64,000 bases of DNA from Deltaproteobacteria bacterium (GTDB lineage Bacteria > Myxococcota > JACRCW01): NCBI GenBank assembly GCA_016218805.1, contig JACRCW010000168.1:1-64000 (forward strand), in the 5' to 3' direction. The translations under genes were made by a program, and so were the position numbers. This document shows positions 46,265-54,759 of this stretch, in pieces. Every line of letters starts with the position of its first letter. Position 1 is the stretch's first letter. The notes beneath the pieces were generated by a model that worked only from the letters and a program-made list of their open reading frames with translations, did not search any database and was not told where the DNA came from.

Positions 46265-47847
46265 GCCTGCGCGGCGCTTTCCTGGACATGTTTGGCACGC
46301 GCGTGGCGCGCCGGCTGCTGCAGGCCCTGTTGCTGGCCGCCATCCTGCCGCTGGTGAGTGCGCTGGGCGTGGGGTTTCTGCTGCTGGAGTTCTCCATTGG
46401 CGTGGGACTCAATGAGACGGTGGAGGAGGCGCTGCAGTCGGACGTGCCGCTGTACGGCGCGCTGTTTGAAGCCAAGCGCTCTGAATACCGCGCCGCCGGC
46501 CGCGCGCTGGCGCTGGAGGCCGCCGCCCTGGGACATCCGCCCGCGGACCGGGACCTGCTGGAGCTGTTGGGGCGCCACGCTGAGCTGGGAGCGCTGGCTG
46601 TGGAGGCGGCCGGCAACGGGGCCCCGCCCGTGGAGGACGCGGACGGCGAGGAAACCCCCGCACCCGCCCCCCAGGTGGTCCGCGTGGTCCAGGCCCCCGC
46701 CATGCCGGCGGGCCGCCCCTTTGACGTGCGCGAGCCGCTCCCCGGCGGGCTGCAACTGCACGCGCGCTTTGTGCTGCCCGCGCGGTTTGACCAGGGGCTG
46801 GCCCACAGCCGCGACCTGGCCGAGACGTTCAAGGCCGTCCGCAACGCCCGCGGCGCCATCCTGCGCGGCCTGCTGCTGACGTTTGTCGCCGTCGTGGTGT
46901 TTGTGCTGCTGGGTGCGGCGTTCCTGGCCGGGATCATTGCGCGGTCCATCACCCGCAAGGTGGCCGTGCTGTCTGACGCCGCGCGCGAGGCCGCGCACGG
47001 CAACCTCTCCGTCCGCGTGGATGAACACTGGTACGACGAGCTGGGGGACCTGGCGCGCGCGTTCAACCGCATGCTGGGCGAGATTGCCGAGGGGCGCGAC
47101 CGCATTGTCTACCTGGAGAAGATCAGCGGCTGGCAGGAGGTGGCGCGCCGGCTGGCCCACGAGATCAAGAATCCGCTGACCCCCATGGTGCTGGCCGTGC
47201 AGGAGCTGGCGGAGAAGGTGCCGGCGCAGCCGGAGGCCTACGCGCGCCTGGTGCGCACCGCGCGCGAGATCGTGGAGGAGGAGGCGACCACGCTGCGCCG
47301 CCTGGTGCAGGAATTCAGCGACTTTGCGCGCCTGCCCGACGTGCGCGTGGAGCCCACCGACCTGTGCGCGTTCTGCCGGGATTACCTGGAGAGTGCGCGC
47401 GACGTGGCCGCCGCCGCCGATGCGCGCCTGGAGGCCCCCGCCGGCCCGCTGTGGACGGCGCTGGACCGCGCACTGTTCCGCCGCGTGCTGCAGAACCTGG
47501 TGGCCAACGCGGTGGAAGCGCAGGGCGGCTCACTGCGCCCGGGGGACCCCGTGGCGGATCCCCGCCCGCGCGCCTGGATCCGTCTGACCGGACCCGAGCA
47601 CGGCTGGCTCACCCTCTCCGTGGATGACGCCGGGCCGGGCGTGCCCGCCGCAGACCGCCACCGCATCTTTGAGCCGTACGTCACCGGCAAGCGCACCGGC
47701 ACGGGCCTGGGACTGGCCATTGTGAAGAAGCTCGTGCTGCAGCACGGTGGCACCATCCACGTCGTGGAATCTCCGGACGGCGGCGCGCGCTTCATGGTGC
47801 GGTTGCCCGGCGTCGCCGCTCCGGCCAACCTCGCTCCCGCGTCCTGA
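46261..47847 (+). CDS. NtrY-like sensor histidine kinase
   Basis: A 528-aa membrane kinase. TM1 (ALLLAAILPLVSALGVGFLL, about 22-45) and TM2 (GLLLTFVAVVVFVLLGAAFL, about 200-225) flank a periplasmic sensor domain of about 150 residues. Next comes HAMP (ITRKVAVLSDAAREAAHGNL), then the H-box EVARRLAHEIKNPLTPMVLA with His about 300, N-box VLQNLVANAVEAQG, G1/G2 boxes DDAGPGVPAADRHRIFEPY and KRTGTGLGLAIVKKLVLQHG. It phosphorylates the regulator encoded 15 bp downstream, presumably. It resembles NtrY of the NtrYX pair. Confidence 0.95.
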   Translation: MSLRGAFLDMFGTRVARRLLQALLLAAILPLVSALGVGFLLLEFSIGVGLNETVEEALQSDVPLYGALFEAKRSEYRAAGRALALEAAALGHPPADRDLLELLGRHAELGALAVEAAGNGAPPVEDADGEETPAPAPQVVRVVQAPAMPAGRPFDVREPLPGGLQLHARFVLPARFDQGLAHSRDLAETFKAVRNARGAILRGLLLTFVAVVVFVLLGAAFLAGIIARSITRKVAVLSDAAREAAHGNLSVRVDEHWYDELGDLARAFNRMLGEIAEGRDRIVYLEKISGWQEVARRLAHEIKNPLTPMVLAVQELAEKVPAQPEAYARLVRTAREIVEEEATTLRRLVQEFSDFARLPDVRVEPTDLCAFCRDYLESARDVAAAADARLEAPAGPLWTALDRALFRRVLQNLVANAVEAQGGSLRPGDPVADPRPRAWIRLTGPEHGWLTLSVDDAGPGVPAADRHRIFEPYVTGKRTGTGLGLAIVKKLVLQHGGTIHVVESPDGGARFMVRLPGVAAPANLAPAS

Positions 47848-47862
47848 CGGCAGGAGGAAGCC

Positions 47863-49314
47863 ATGCAGGTGCTGGTCCCCCCGGAGCACACCATCCTTGT
47901 GGTGGATGATGAAAAGAACATCCGCCGCATGCTCCGCCTGGTGCTGGAAGGGGAGGGCTACCGGGTGCGCGAGGCCGGGGATGCGCCGGAGATGTTTGTG
48001 GAACTGCACAAGGCCGTGCCGGACCTGGTGATCCTGGACGTGCGCCTGCCCGGGCAGGACGGCATTGCCGCGCTGGAGCAGCTGCGCGGCAAGCACACGG
48101 ACCTGGCCGTGATCATGGTCAGCGGGCACGCCTCCATTGGTGATGCGGTGCGCGCCACGCGCGCGGGCGCCATGGATTTCTTTGAGAAGCCGCTGGACCG
48201 GGACCGCGTGCTGCTGGCCGTCCGCAACGCGCTCACCCGCCACGTCCTGGAGGAGCGCAATGAAGCGCTGGCCAGCCGCGCCTTCAACCCGGGCGACGAT
48301 CCCATGCTGGGCAATTCCACGGCGATGAAGACGCTGCGGGAGTCCATTGCCAAGGTGGCGCCCACGCCGGGCCGCGTGCTCATCACCGGAGAAAGCGGCA
48401 CGGGCAAGGAGCTCGTGGCGCGCGCCATCCACGTCGCCAGCAAGCGGTCACGGCAGCCGTTTGTGAAGGTGAACTGCGCGGCCATTCCGCAGACGCTCAT
48501 TGAGAGCGAGCTGTTTGGCCATGAGCGCGGCAGCTTCTCCGGTGCGGAGCGGCGCAAGCGCGGCCTGTTTGAGCTGGCGGACGGCGGCACGCTGTTCCTG
48601 GACGAAGTGGGCGACATGGCCGAAGGCGCGCAGGCCAAGGTGCTGCGCGTGCTGCAGAGCGGTGAGATGAACCGCGTGGGCGGCGAGAGCACGCTCACCG
48701 TGGACGTGCGCGTGGTGGCGGCCACCAACCGCAACCTGGAAGAGGCGGTGAAGAAGGGCGCCTTCCGCGAGGACCTCTACTTCCGCCTGGCCGTGGTGCC
48801 GCTGAACGTCCCGCCGCTGCGCGCCCGCGCCGACGACATCCCCGTGCTGGTGCGCTCGTTCATGGACCGGTTCTGCCGGGACAACGGGCTGCCGCACAAG
48901 GAGGTGTCCCCGGACGCGCTGAAATCCATGACGGAGTACCGCTGGCCCGGCAACATCCGTGAGCTGCGCAACGTCTGTGAGCGCCTCTCCATCCTGGGGG
49001 GCGATCCCATCTCACCCGCGGACCTCCCGCGCGAGATGGCCGGCGGCGCCGCCGGTCCGCCCGACGAGCTCAGCCTCCCACCCGCCCTGGCGCGCGCGGA
49101 AGGAATGTCCCTGCGGGACTTCCGTGACGAGGCGGAGCGCTGGCTGGTGGAGAAGCGCCTGCGCGAGTGCGACTGGAACATCACCCGCGCGGCGCAGGCG
49201 CTGGGCCTGGAGCGCACCAACCTGCACAAGAAGATCCGCCAGCTGGGCCTGGCCCGCCCCGGGGACCTGCCCGCGGACGCCATGGAGGCGGACGCGCCAG
49301 ACAGCGAGGGCTGA
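47863..49314 (+). CDS. Sigma54-dependent response regulator, NtrX/NtrC family
   Basis: A 483-aa enhancer-binding protein. The receiver has VVDDEKNI, the phospho-acceptor Asp in LVILDVRLPGQDG (about residue 58) and FFEKPLDRD. The AAA domain has GESGTGKELVARAIH (Walker A), ELFGHERGSFSGAERRK where the GAFTGA sigma54-contact loop reads GSFSGA, FLDEVGDM (Walker B) and RWPGNIRELRNV. A Fis-type HTH ends it (ITRAAQALGLERTNLHKKIR). Strong AGGAGG ribosome-binding site. The variant loop raises the question of how well it engages sigma54. Confidence 0.95.
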   Translation: MQVLVPPEHTILVVDDEKNIRRMLRLVLEGEGYRVREAGDAPEMFVELHKAVPDLVILDVRLPGQDGIAALEQLRGKHTDLAVIMVSGHASIGDAVRATRAGAMDFFEKPLDRDRVLLAVRNALTRHVLEERNEALASRAFNPGDDPMLGNSTAMKTLRESIAKVAPTPGRVLITGESGTGKELVARAIHVASKRSRQPFVKVNCAAIPQTLIESELFGHERGSFSGAERRKRGLFELADGGTLFLDEVGDMAEGAQAKVLRVLQSGEMNRVGGESTLTVDVRVVAATNRNLEEAVKKGAFREDLYFRLAVVPLNVPPLRARADDIPVLVRSFMDRFCRDNGLPHKEVSPDALKSMTEYRWPGNIRELRNVCERLSILGGDPISPADLPREMAGGAAGPPDELSLPPALARAEGMSLRDFRDEAERWLVEKRLRECDWNITRAAQALGLERTNLHKKIRQLGLARPGDLPADAMEADAPDSEG

Positions 49315-49316
49315 CC

Positions 49317-49763
49317 ATGGACGAGAACCGCCTGCGCGAGAAACTCGCCCGCATTGAGGCGCTGCTTGCCGGCGCCACCACGCCCGGTGAGCGGGACGCC
49401 GCCCGCGGCGCGCGGGACCGCCTGCAGGAGCGCCTGCACAGCCAACAGAGCCAGGCGCCACCTGAGGAGCACCGGTTCTCCATTGAGGACCCGTATTCGC
49501 GGATGCTGTTTGTGGCCCTGGCCCGGCGCTACGGGCTGGCGCCCTACCGGCGGCACCGCCAGCACCGCCGCACGGTCAACGTGAAGGCGCCCGCGCCGTT
49601 TGTCCGGGACGTGCTGTTCCCGGAGTTCCGCGAACTGGCCGACGCGCTCCACGAGGACCTGCTGCGGGAGACGCAGGCGCTCATTGCGCGCGCAGTGCAC
49701 GGTGACACGACGGAGGCGACGGAAACGGAGGAACCGGCGGGGCTGCTGCCGGGGCGGACCTAG
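49317..49763 (+). CDS. Conserved small cytoplasmic protein
   Basis: A 148-aa soluble protein that starts right after the regulator gene (2 bp gap), so it is the last gene of the operon. It is helical at the N-terminus (RLREKLARIEALLAG), with a basic middle (PYRRHRQHRRTVNVKAPAPF, with the signature RMLFVALARRYGLAPYRR) and an acidic end. It may act as a modulator of the two-component system, only by position. Its TAG stop shares the palindrome CTAG with the stop of the convergent gene. Confidence 0.75.
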   Translation: MDENRLREKLARIEALLAGATTPGERDAARGARDRLQERLHSQQSQAPPEEHRFSIEDPYSRMLFVALARRYGLAPYRRHRQHRRTVNVKAPAPFVRDVLFPEFRELADALHEDLLRETQALIARAVHGDTTEATETEEPAGLLPGRT

Positions 49764-50356
49764 CGCGCTGCCGGCCCGGGCACGCCGGCCGCCGGGAGCG
49801 TGCGCGCGCTGATGGCCAGCAGGATCATCTTGTCCACCATGTTCTTGCGCTTGGTGACAACCACCAGCGTCCCGCCTTCGGGGATGGACACGTCGCTGCG
49901 GAACTCCTGCGCGGGCTTGCGCCCGGACCTGGCCTCCATGGCGATGTCCAAGTTGATTCTCCCCTGCTTCTTGCCGCGCGCCTGCACCCGCAGGAACCGC
50001 TTCTTTTCCGGGCGGCCAAACTGCATGGTCACCGCCTCGGAGCTGCGCAGCTCCTTCTGCAGCGCGTCCAGGATGGAATACTGGTGAAACGGCAACGCCT
50101 TGAGGTCCTTGGCCAGCCCGGCCAGCGCCGGGTCCAGCGGGGCCTCCGCTTCGCCGGTGGAGGACGCGGCACGCGCGCCCTGGGTGGCCTCAATGATCTT
50201 CACCTCCACGCCGTAGGTCTCCTCCGCGGCCGCGGCCACCGGGGCGGGGGCGGCGGCAGGCGCCTGCGCCAGCACCAGACCGGGCAGGGCGGCCAGCACC
50301 AGCAACGCCAGGACCCGGGAAACCTGCTCGGAATGGGTCGTGCGGAGGGAGGTCAT
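49760..50356 (-). CDS. Secreted protein in ECF operon (unknown function)
   Basis: A 198-aa product with a signal peptide (VLALLVLAALPGLVLAQ). The mature part, after an Ala/Pro-rich stretch, is an ordered domain (EETYGVEVKIIEATQGARAA, then LKALPFHQYSILDALQKELR) with a C-terminal strand region ending TLVVVTKRKNMVDKMILL. The KALPFHQY pattern with basic positions looks like a small domain often found beside ECF sigma/anti-sigma pairs in Myxococcota. Probably periplasmic. It follows the anti-sigma candidate by 16 bp. Confidence 0.75.
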   Translation of the reverse strand: MTSLRTTHSEQVSRVLALLVLAALPGLVLAQAPAAAPAPVAAAAEETYGVEVKIIEATQGARAASSTGEAEAPLDPALAGLAKDLKALPFHQYSILDALQKELRSSEAVTMQFGRPEKKRFLRVQARGKKQGRINLDIAMEARSGRKPAQEFRSDVSIPEGGTLVVVTKRKNMVDKMILLAISARTLPAAGVPGPAAR

Positions 50357-50372
50357 CGTCGGGGGAGCGGGA

Positions 50373-50996
50373 CTACGGAGTGGCCGTGGTGGATTCCTGG
50401 GCCACTTCGGACTCCACCTCGGGTGGCATGTCCGAATCAAGGGCTTCTTCTTCCTCGCCCTCTTCCGTGTCCACCTCGTCCGTGCCCGCCAGCCAGATCA
50501 CCGTGACGCTGGAGCCGGCGGGCTGGAACACCACGGCGGTGGTCTCTGAGGTGTCCAGGCTGTGAATTTCTGCCGCGGTGGTCAAAGACGCCGGGGCGCT
50601 GCCTGAGTTGTCCGTGATGGCGGGGAGCCCCAGGGCCAGCAGGCCGGCGGCGGCGGCGGCGGCCAGGGGGGCCAGCAAGCCAGCCCGCTGCCACTGCCAG
50701 GTATCCTCCACGGACGCCCAGGCGCGCTGCAGCCAGTTGGAACGTGGGGCGGGGGCCGCAATGGCCTGGAACACCTGCGCCTGGAGGGCCCGGAAGTCCG
50801 CGTCTGCGGTCTGTGCCATGAGCGTGACCCGGACCTGGGTGGCCAACTGGGTGAACTGCTCCAGCGCCTCCACCAGCCCGGGGTCCCGCGCTACCCGCTC
50901 AGACCATTCCTGGAGATCTTGGTCTGACGCCTGACCGTCCGCCACCCGCTGCAACAGCAGCGCCACGTGCTCTGGAAGGTCATAAAAGCCAGACAT
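50373..50996 (-). CDS. Membrane-anchored anti-sigma factor candidate
   Basis: A 207-aa protein. The N-terminal half is a helical cytoplasmic domain (MSGFYDLPEHVALLLQRVAD, ERVARDPGLVEALEQFTQLA) without the zinc-binding HxxxCxxC of classical ZAS anti-sigma domains. One TM helix (AGLLAPLAAAAAAGLLALGL) leads to a periplasmic part ending in an acidic tail (DEVDTEEGEEEEALDSDMPP). Located 77 bp downstream of the ECF sigma gene in the same direction, the standard arrangement, so an anti-sigma role is inferred from topology and context. It could also be a sensor. Confidence 0.75.
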   Translation of the reverse strand: MSGFYDLPEHVALLLQRVADGQASDQDLQEWSERVARDPGLVEALEQFTQLATQVRVTLMAQTADADFRALQAQVFQAIAAPAPRSNWLQRAWASVEDTWQWQRAGLLAPLAAAAAAGLLALGLPAITDNSGSAPASLTTAAEIHSLDTSETTAVVFQPAGSSVTVIWLAGTDEVDTEEGEEEEALDSDMPPEVESEVAQESTTATP

Positions 50997-51073
50997 GTCA
51001 ATCACCTTTGCTACGCTACCACGCGCCCGGACAAACGGCGACACCCCATAGACGCCTGTGACCGGCATCATCT

Positions 51074-51889
51074 TCAATCGGCTTGCCCGCCTTGTTCCGG
51101 TCCAGGACCCGCTGACGGTTGGGACTCCTGGCGGGAGGTGCCCAGCCCCTGGCCGTCCTTGAGCCCCAGCACCGGCCGGAGGTGCTTCTGCATGTTGTGG
51201 CGGGCGTGAAACAGCCGGCTCATCACGGTGCCTATGGAGATGTTCAGCACGCTGGCCAGTTCCTCATAGGACATCCCCTCCACCTCCCGCAGCAGCAGGA
51301 TGGTGCGGTGGTTGGGGGTGAGCTTGGCCAGGGCCGCCTGGATGTGTTGGCCCAGCTGCTTGTTCTGCGCGTTCTGCAGCGGGTGGGTGCCCGGGCGGAC
51401 CGGGCTGACCTCCAGCTCGCTGGCGCGCTCGGCGTCTTCAGGCACGCCGTCCGGCAGCGCGTCCGTGCGCGAACGCGCACGCTTGCGGCGCGCGTCAATG
51501 CACAGGTTCACAATGATCCGGTACAGCCAGGTGTAGAAGCTGGATTGGCCCTGGAAGCGGTCCAGGTTGCGGTGCGCCTTGATGAACGCGTCCTGCACCA
51601 CGTCCATGGCGTCGTCGCGGCTGCGCATCATGCCCACCGCCACCGCCAGCGCGCGCTGCTGGTAGCGGTCCATCAGCCGGGCAAACGCGGCTTGATCGCC
51701 CTGGCGGGCGCGGTCCACCAGGAGCCGGTCCTCGTCCAGTTCGGCCTGCCGTGCCTGGCTCACCCGCGCCCTCCGCCTGCGTCCCGCTTCCGCGGGGCGT
51801 GGCTCATTTACCGCCTTTTCGGGCGGCGTGGCGTTGGGTTTTGGACTCCATCCAAACCATTCAACGGTCAAATCAAGCGTGGCATTCAT
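51074..51889 (-). CDS. RNA polymerase sigma factor, ECF (RpoE-like)
   Basis: A 271-aa ECF sigma factor with an N-terminal extension of about 60 residues before region 2 (VDRARQGDQAAFARLMDRYQ, MDVVQDAFIKAHRNLDRFQG, FYTWLYRIIVNLCIDARRK). Region 4 is LTPNHRTILLLREVEGMSYE and ELASVLNISIGTVMSRLFHA. The RLMDRYQ and VQDAFIKAHRNL forms resemble RpoE-type sigma factors. Start ATG 51889 was chosen over an in-frame TTG 12 bp upstream. It is the first gene of a sigma - anti-sigma - secreted-protein operon, likely responding to envelope stress. Confidence 0.93.
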   Translation of the reverse strand: MNATLDLTVEWFGWSPKPNATPPEKAVNEPRPAEAGRRRRARVSQARQAELDEDRLLVDRARQGDQAAFARLMDRYQQRALAVAVGMMRSRDDAMDVVQDAFIKAHRNLDRFQGQSSFYTWLYRIIVNLCIDARRKRARSRTDALPDGVPEDAERASELEVSPVRPGTHPLQNAQNKQLGQHIQAALAKLTPNHRTILLLREVEGMSYEELASVLNISIGTVMSRLFHARHNMQKHLRPVLGLKDGQGLGTSRQESQPSAGPGPEQGGQAD

Positions 51890-51968
51890 GTCCGGGTCCA
51901 ACGGCCGGCCCTGCCCGGCGGTCTGCGCCGGGCGTAAACCCGTTCACAAACGGACACTTGGGCCGTGA

Positions 51969-53285
51969 TCAGCCCGTCACGGCCACCTGGCCCAGCCGCA
52001 CGCCCCGGGGGCCCAGGTAGGACTCGCGCCGCACGATCTCCTGCGCGAACCGCGCCTCCGCGAACGCCTGCAGGATGTTCCCGGACACGCTGCCGCCCCG
52101 CACCGGGGTCACGCGCCCGTCCTGGTGGAGGTAGCCGGTGCGGATTTCTCCGGAGAAGGCGCCGGAGATGGGGTTGGGGCTCAGCTGCGAAAAGCGCAGC
52201 AGCTCATAGACGGGCCGGTCCGCCTGCAGCAGCTTCGCATACGGCGTGGGTCCCGCCGTGACGACGACGTTGCCCATGGGGCCGGTGGCCGGCACGCCGG
52301 TGAGGTCCGCGTACTTCTTGGTGGCCACAAACGCGCGGAACACGTTGTCCTGCACCAGTGTGACCTTCCTGCACGGCTGCCCCTGCGCATCGCGCGCCTG
52401 GGACGCCCGGCCGCCGGGCAGCGTGGGATCGCTGTGCAGGGTGAGCGGTTCCCCGCGCAGGTCCGCCACAACGGGCTCACCGGGCTTGAGGCGGGACCAG
52501 CCTTCATAGCGCGCGGCCGCGTGCGCCTGCCCCACAAAGTAGTCCCACAGCGTGTCCAGCGCCTCCTCGCCGAACAGCACGTCGTACGTCCCGCTCGTCG
52601 GGAGCACCGCGCTCAGGCCGTCCCGCGTGTACTGCACGTAGCGGCGGATGTGGCCCGCCACGTCCAGGTCCGCCGCCAGCCGCGCCTTGGGGCTCTGCCA
52701 GATCTCGTGCTCGTCACCCTGTGCGTCCCGCGCCAGCAGCACGTACTCCACCAGCAGGTCCGTCTCGCGCCGTTCCACGTCCAGGCCGCGGCTGTTGAGC
52801 ACGCGCTGGTGCACGTCATCCGCAAACACCTCTGAACTGGACAGCGTCACCCCCGCGTGCTCCGCGGCGGCGCTGCGGATGGAGTGCGTGATGGTGTCCA
52901 CCACCGCGCGCGCGTTCTCCACCACGGCCTCGTCCGCCGTCGTCACCGGCGGTGCGTCCTCGCCGGGACCGGGCAGCGTGTAGGGCTCGTTGTGCACCAG
53001 GCGCGCGCGCTCCAGGGTCGCCTGCAACAGGGCGCGCACCTCGGTGGCGTCCGCCTGCGGCGAGAACGTCACGCTGCTCTCCCCCAGCGTCTCCTTGCCC
53101 TCGCGCGCCTGGCGCACGTGCACCGTCGCGGTCAGCTTTGTGCTCGCCACCTCGCGCAGCGCCTCGTCCCTTTCAAACACCGTGTAGCGCTGCGTGGAGC
53201 GGTGGTGGCTCTCCACCACCTGCCAGCCGCTGGTGTCCGGCAGCGCGCGCAGCAGCGCCGCCACGTCCCGCGCCGTCGTCGTCAT
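51969..53285 (-). CDS. pmbA: TldE/PmbA-family protein
   Basis: A 438-aa TldD/TldE-superfamily protein. The TldD/TldE heterodimer forms a protease; TldD carries the zinc site and TldE is the non-catalytic partner. It shows the family pattern (RRYVQYTRDGLSAVLPTSGT, YDVLFGEEALDTLWDYFVGQ and LSPNPISGAFSGEIRTGYLH with QDGRVTPVRGGSVSGNIL), and lacks the HExxxH zinc motif, as expected for TldE. Its start overlaps the stop of tldD. Unlike TldE of characterised systems such as microcin B17, no modified-peptide precursor is seen nearby. Confidence 0.9.
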   Translation of the reverse strand: MTTTARDVAALLRALPDTSGWQVVESHHRSTQRYTVFERDEALREVASTKLTATVHVRQAREGKETLGESSVTFSPQADATEVRALLQATLERARLVHNEPYTLPGPGEDAPPVTTADEAVVENARAVVDTITHSIRSAAAEHAGVTLSSSEVFADDVHQRVLNSRGLDVERRETDLLVEYVLLARDAQGDEHEIWQSPKARLAADLDVAGHIRRYVQYTRDGLSAVLPTSGTYDVLFGEEALDTLWDYFVGQAHAAARYEGWSRLKPGEPVVADLRGEPLTLHSDPTLPGGRASQARDAQGQPCRKVTLVQDNVFRAFVATKKYADLTGVPATGPMGNVVVTAGPTPYAKLLQADRPVYELLRFSQLSPNPISGAFSGEIRTGYLHQDGRVTPVRGGSVSGNILQAFAEARFAQEIVRRESYLGPRGVRLGQVAVTG

Positions 53286-54667
53286 GCCACCCTCGCGTGC
53301 AGGCGCAGATACGGCCCGCCGTCAGTCACCTTCACCCACTCCTTGTGGCCCTTGCCGCACATGCCCAGCCCGGTGATCTCCACCTCGCGGCTCACCGCGC
53401 TGATGGACTGCAGCAGGTCCGGCACAAACCCCGTCACAATCACCGGCGAAAACACCTTGCCGGTGCGCTTCCCGCCGCGGATCTCCTCGGCCAGATAGCC
53501 TTCGCACTGGATGCCCCAGCCCTTGGGATCCTCCATGCCGTTGGAGCCGTGCGTGATGAACAGCCCCTGGTCCACGCCCGCAAACACCTCCTCCACCGAT
53601 GAGCAACCGCCGCCGAAGTACGTGTTGGTCATGCGCGTGTAGACCTTGCGCTCAAAGCTCTCACGCCGGCCGTTGGACGTGCGCGGCAGCCCCAGCCGCA
53701 GCGCCGCATCCAGGTTGGTGATTGCGCTCAGCAGCACGCCGTCACGGATGATCTGCGTCTCGCCGGCCAGCTGGCCCTCGTGGTCAAAGTGGAAGGTGGC
53801 GGCGTGGCCGGGCAGGGCCGGGCTGTCAAACATGTTGACCAGGTCACTGGCCACGCGTTTGCCCAGGTACTGCTGCCCGCGCGCGCGCCGCTTGAGGAAC
53901 ATGTCCGCCTCGGTGCCGTGGCCAAACGCCTCGTGCGCAAACAGCCCCGCAAAGTCCGGCGCGAACACGCAGTGGTGCAGCCCCGGCTCCACGCGCCCCG
54001 CGCCCATCAGGCGCCCGCAGTCGTGCACAATCTCATCCATGAGCGCGTCCGTGAGCTGGCAGTGCTCAAACCCGCCCGCGCGGGACCGGCCGCCGTACAG
54101 CTCCGCCTGGTTGGGCCCGTCCTGCATGACCAGAAACGCCACCGCCTCCGCGCGGCGCAGATCCTGGAACAGCGTGCGCGTGCGGTTGACGAACAGCTCC
54201 TGCGACTGCACGTCGCCAATGCGCGCCACCGAGTGCACCGTGCGCGGGTCCCGCCCCACGCGCGCGCGCAGGTCATGGGCGCGCGCCACCTTGTCCGCCA
54301 GCGGCACGTCCGCCGCGGGCACCTGCTCGTGCGTGGTCCATTGGCGCTGCAGCGGCGGGCCGGGATCCACCACCGGGCCATGCGGATCCACGCCCGCCTC
54401 CAGCGCGCGGCTGCGCAGCTGCGCCGCCGCGGCGGCCATCCCCGCGGGGGCCAGGTCCGTGGTGGATACCTCCACAAACGCGCGCCCGGTGAACGCGCTC
54501 AGCACGCACCCCAGCATGGGATCCGTGGGTTCCACCGCCGCCTGCTTGCCCGTCACGCGCACCGCCACGCCGGAACGGCGCGTGCACAGCGCGGAGGCGT
54601 AGGGGAGGTCGCGCTCAAGCGAGGCCACGGTCTGGGACAAGGTGCCGGTCAGGTCGCGAAGGTCCAT
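53282..54667 (-). CDS. tldD: TldD metalloprotease subunit
   Basis: The 461-aa catalytic subunit of the TldD/TldE protease. The zinc site HEAFGHGTEAD (HExxxH) lies near residue 242. The family's C-terminal features are present: GKRVASDLVNMFDSPALPGH, the SVEEVFAGVDQG loop, GFVPDLLQSISAVSREVEIT and GMCGKGHKEWVKVTDGGP. ATG 54667 has GGAG about 12 nt upstream. It is coupled to TldE by a 4-bp overlap. In other bacteria the complex processes peptides such as microcin or antitoxin CcdA; here no cargo is adjacent. Confidence 0.94.
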   Translation of the reverse strand: MDLRDLTGTLSQTVASLERDLPYASALCTRRSGVAVRVTGKQAAVEPTDPMLGCVLSAFTGRAFVEVSTTDLAPAGMAAAAAQLRSRALEAGVDPHGPVVDPGPPLQRQWTTHEQVPAADVPLADKVARAHDLRARVGRDPRTVHSVARIGDVQSQELFVNRTRTLFQDLRRAEAVAFLVMQDGPNQAELYGGRSRAGGFEHCQLTDALMDEIVHDCGRLMGAGRVEPGLHHCVFAPDFAGLFAHEAFGHGTEADMFLKRRARGQQYLGKRVASDLVNMFDSPALPGHAATFHFDHEGQLAGETQIIRDGVLLSAITNLDAALRLGLPRTSNGRRESFERKVYTRMTNTYFGGGCSSVEEVFAGVDQGLFITHGSNGMEDPKGWGIQCEGYLAEEIRGGKRTGKVFSPVIVTGFVPDLLQSISAVSREVEITGLGMCGKGHKEWVKVTDGGPYLRLHARVA

Positions 54668-54759
54668 GGCCGCAGGCTCCCGCACGCCCGTTCGCCGTCG
54701 CAAGGGTGCTTCCCACCGTCCGATGATGGCAGACTGCCTGACCGACCAGGAGGTGTCCC

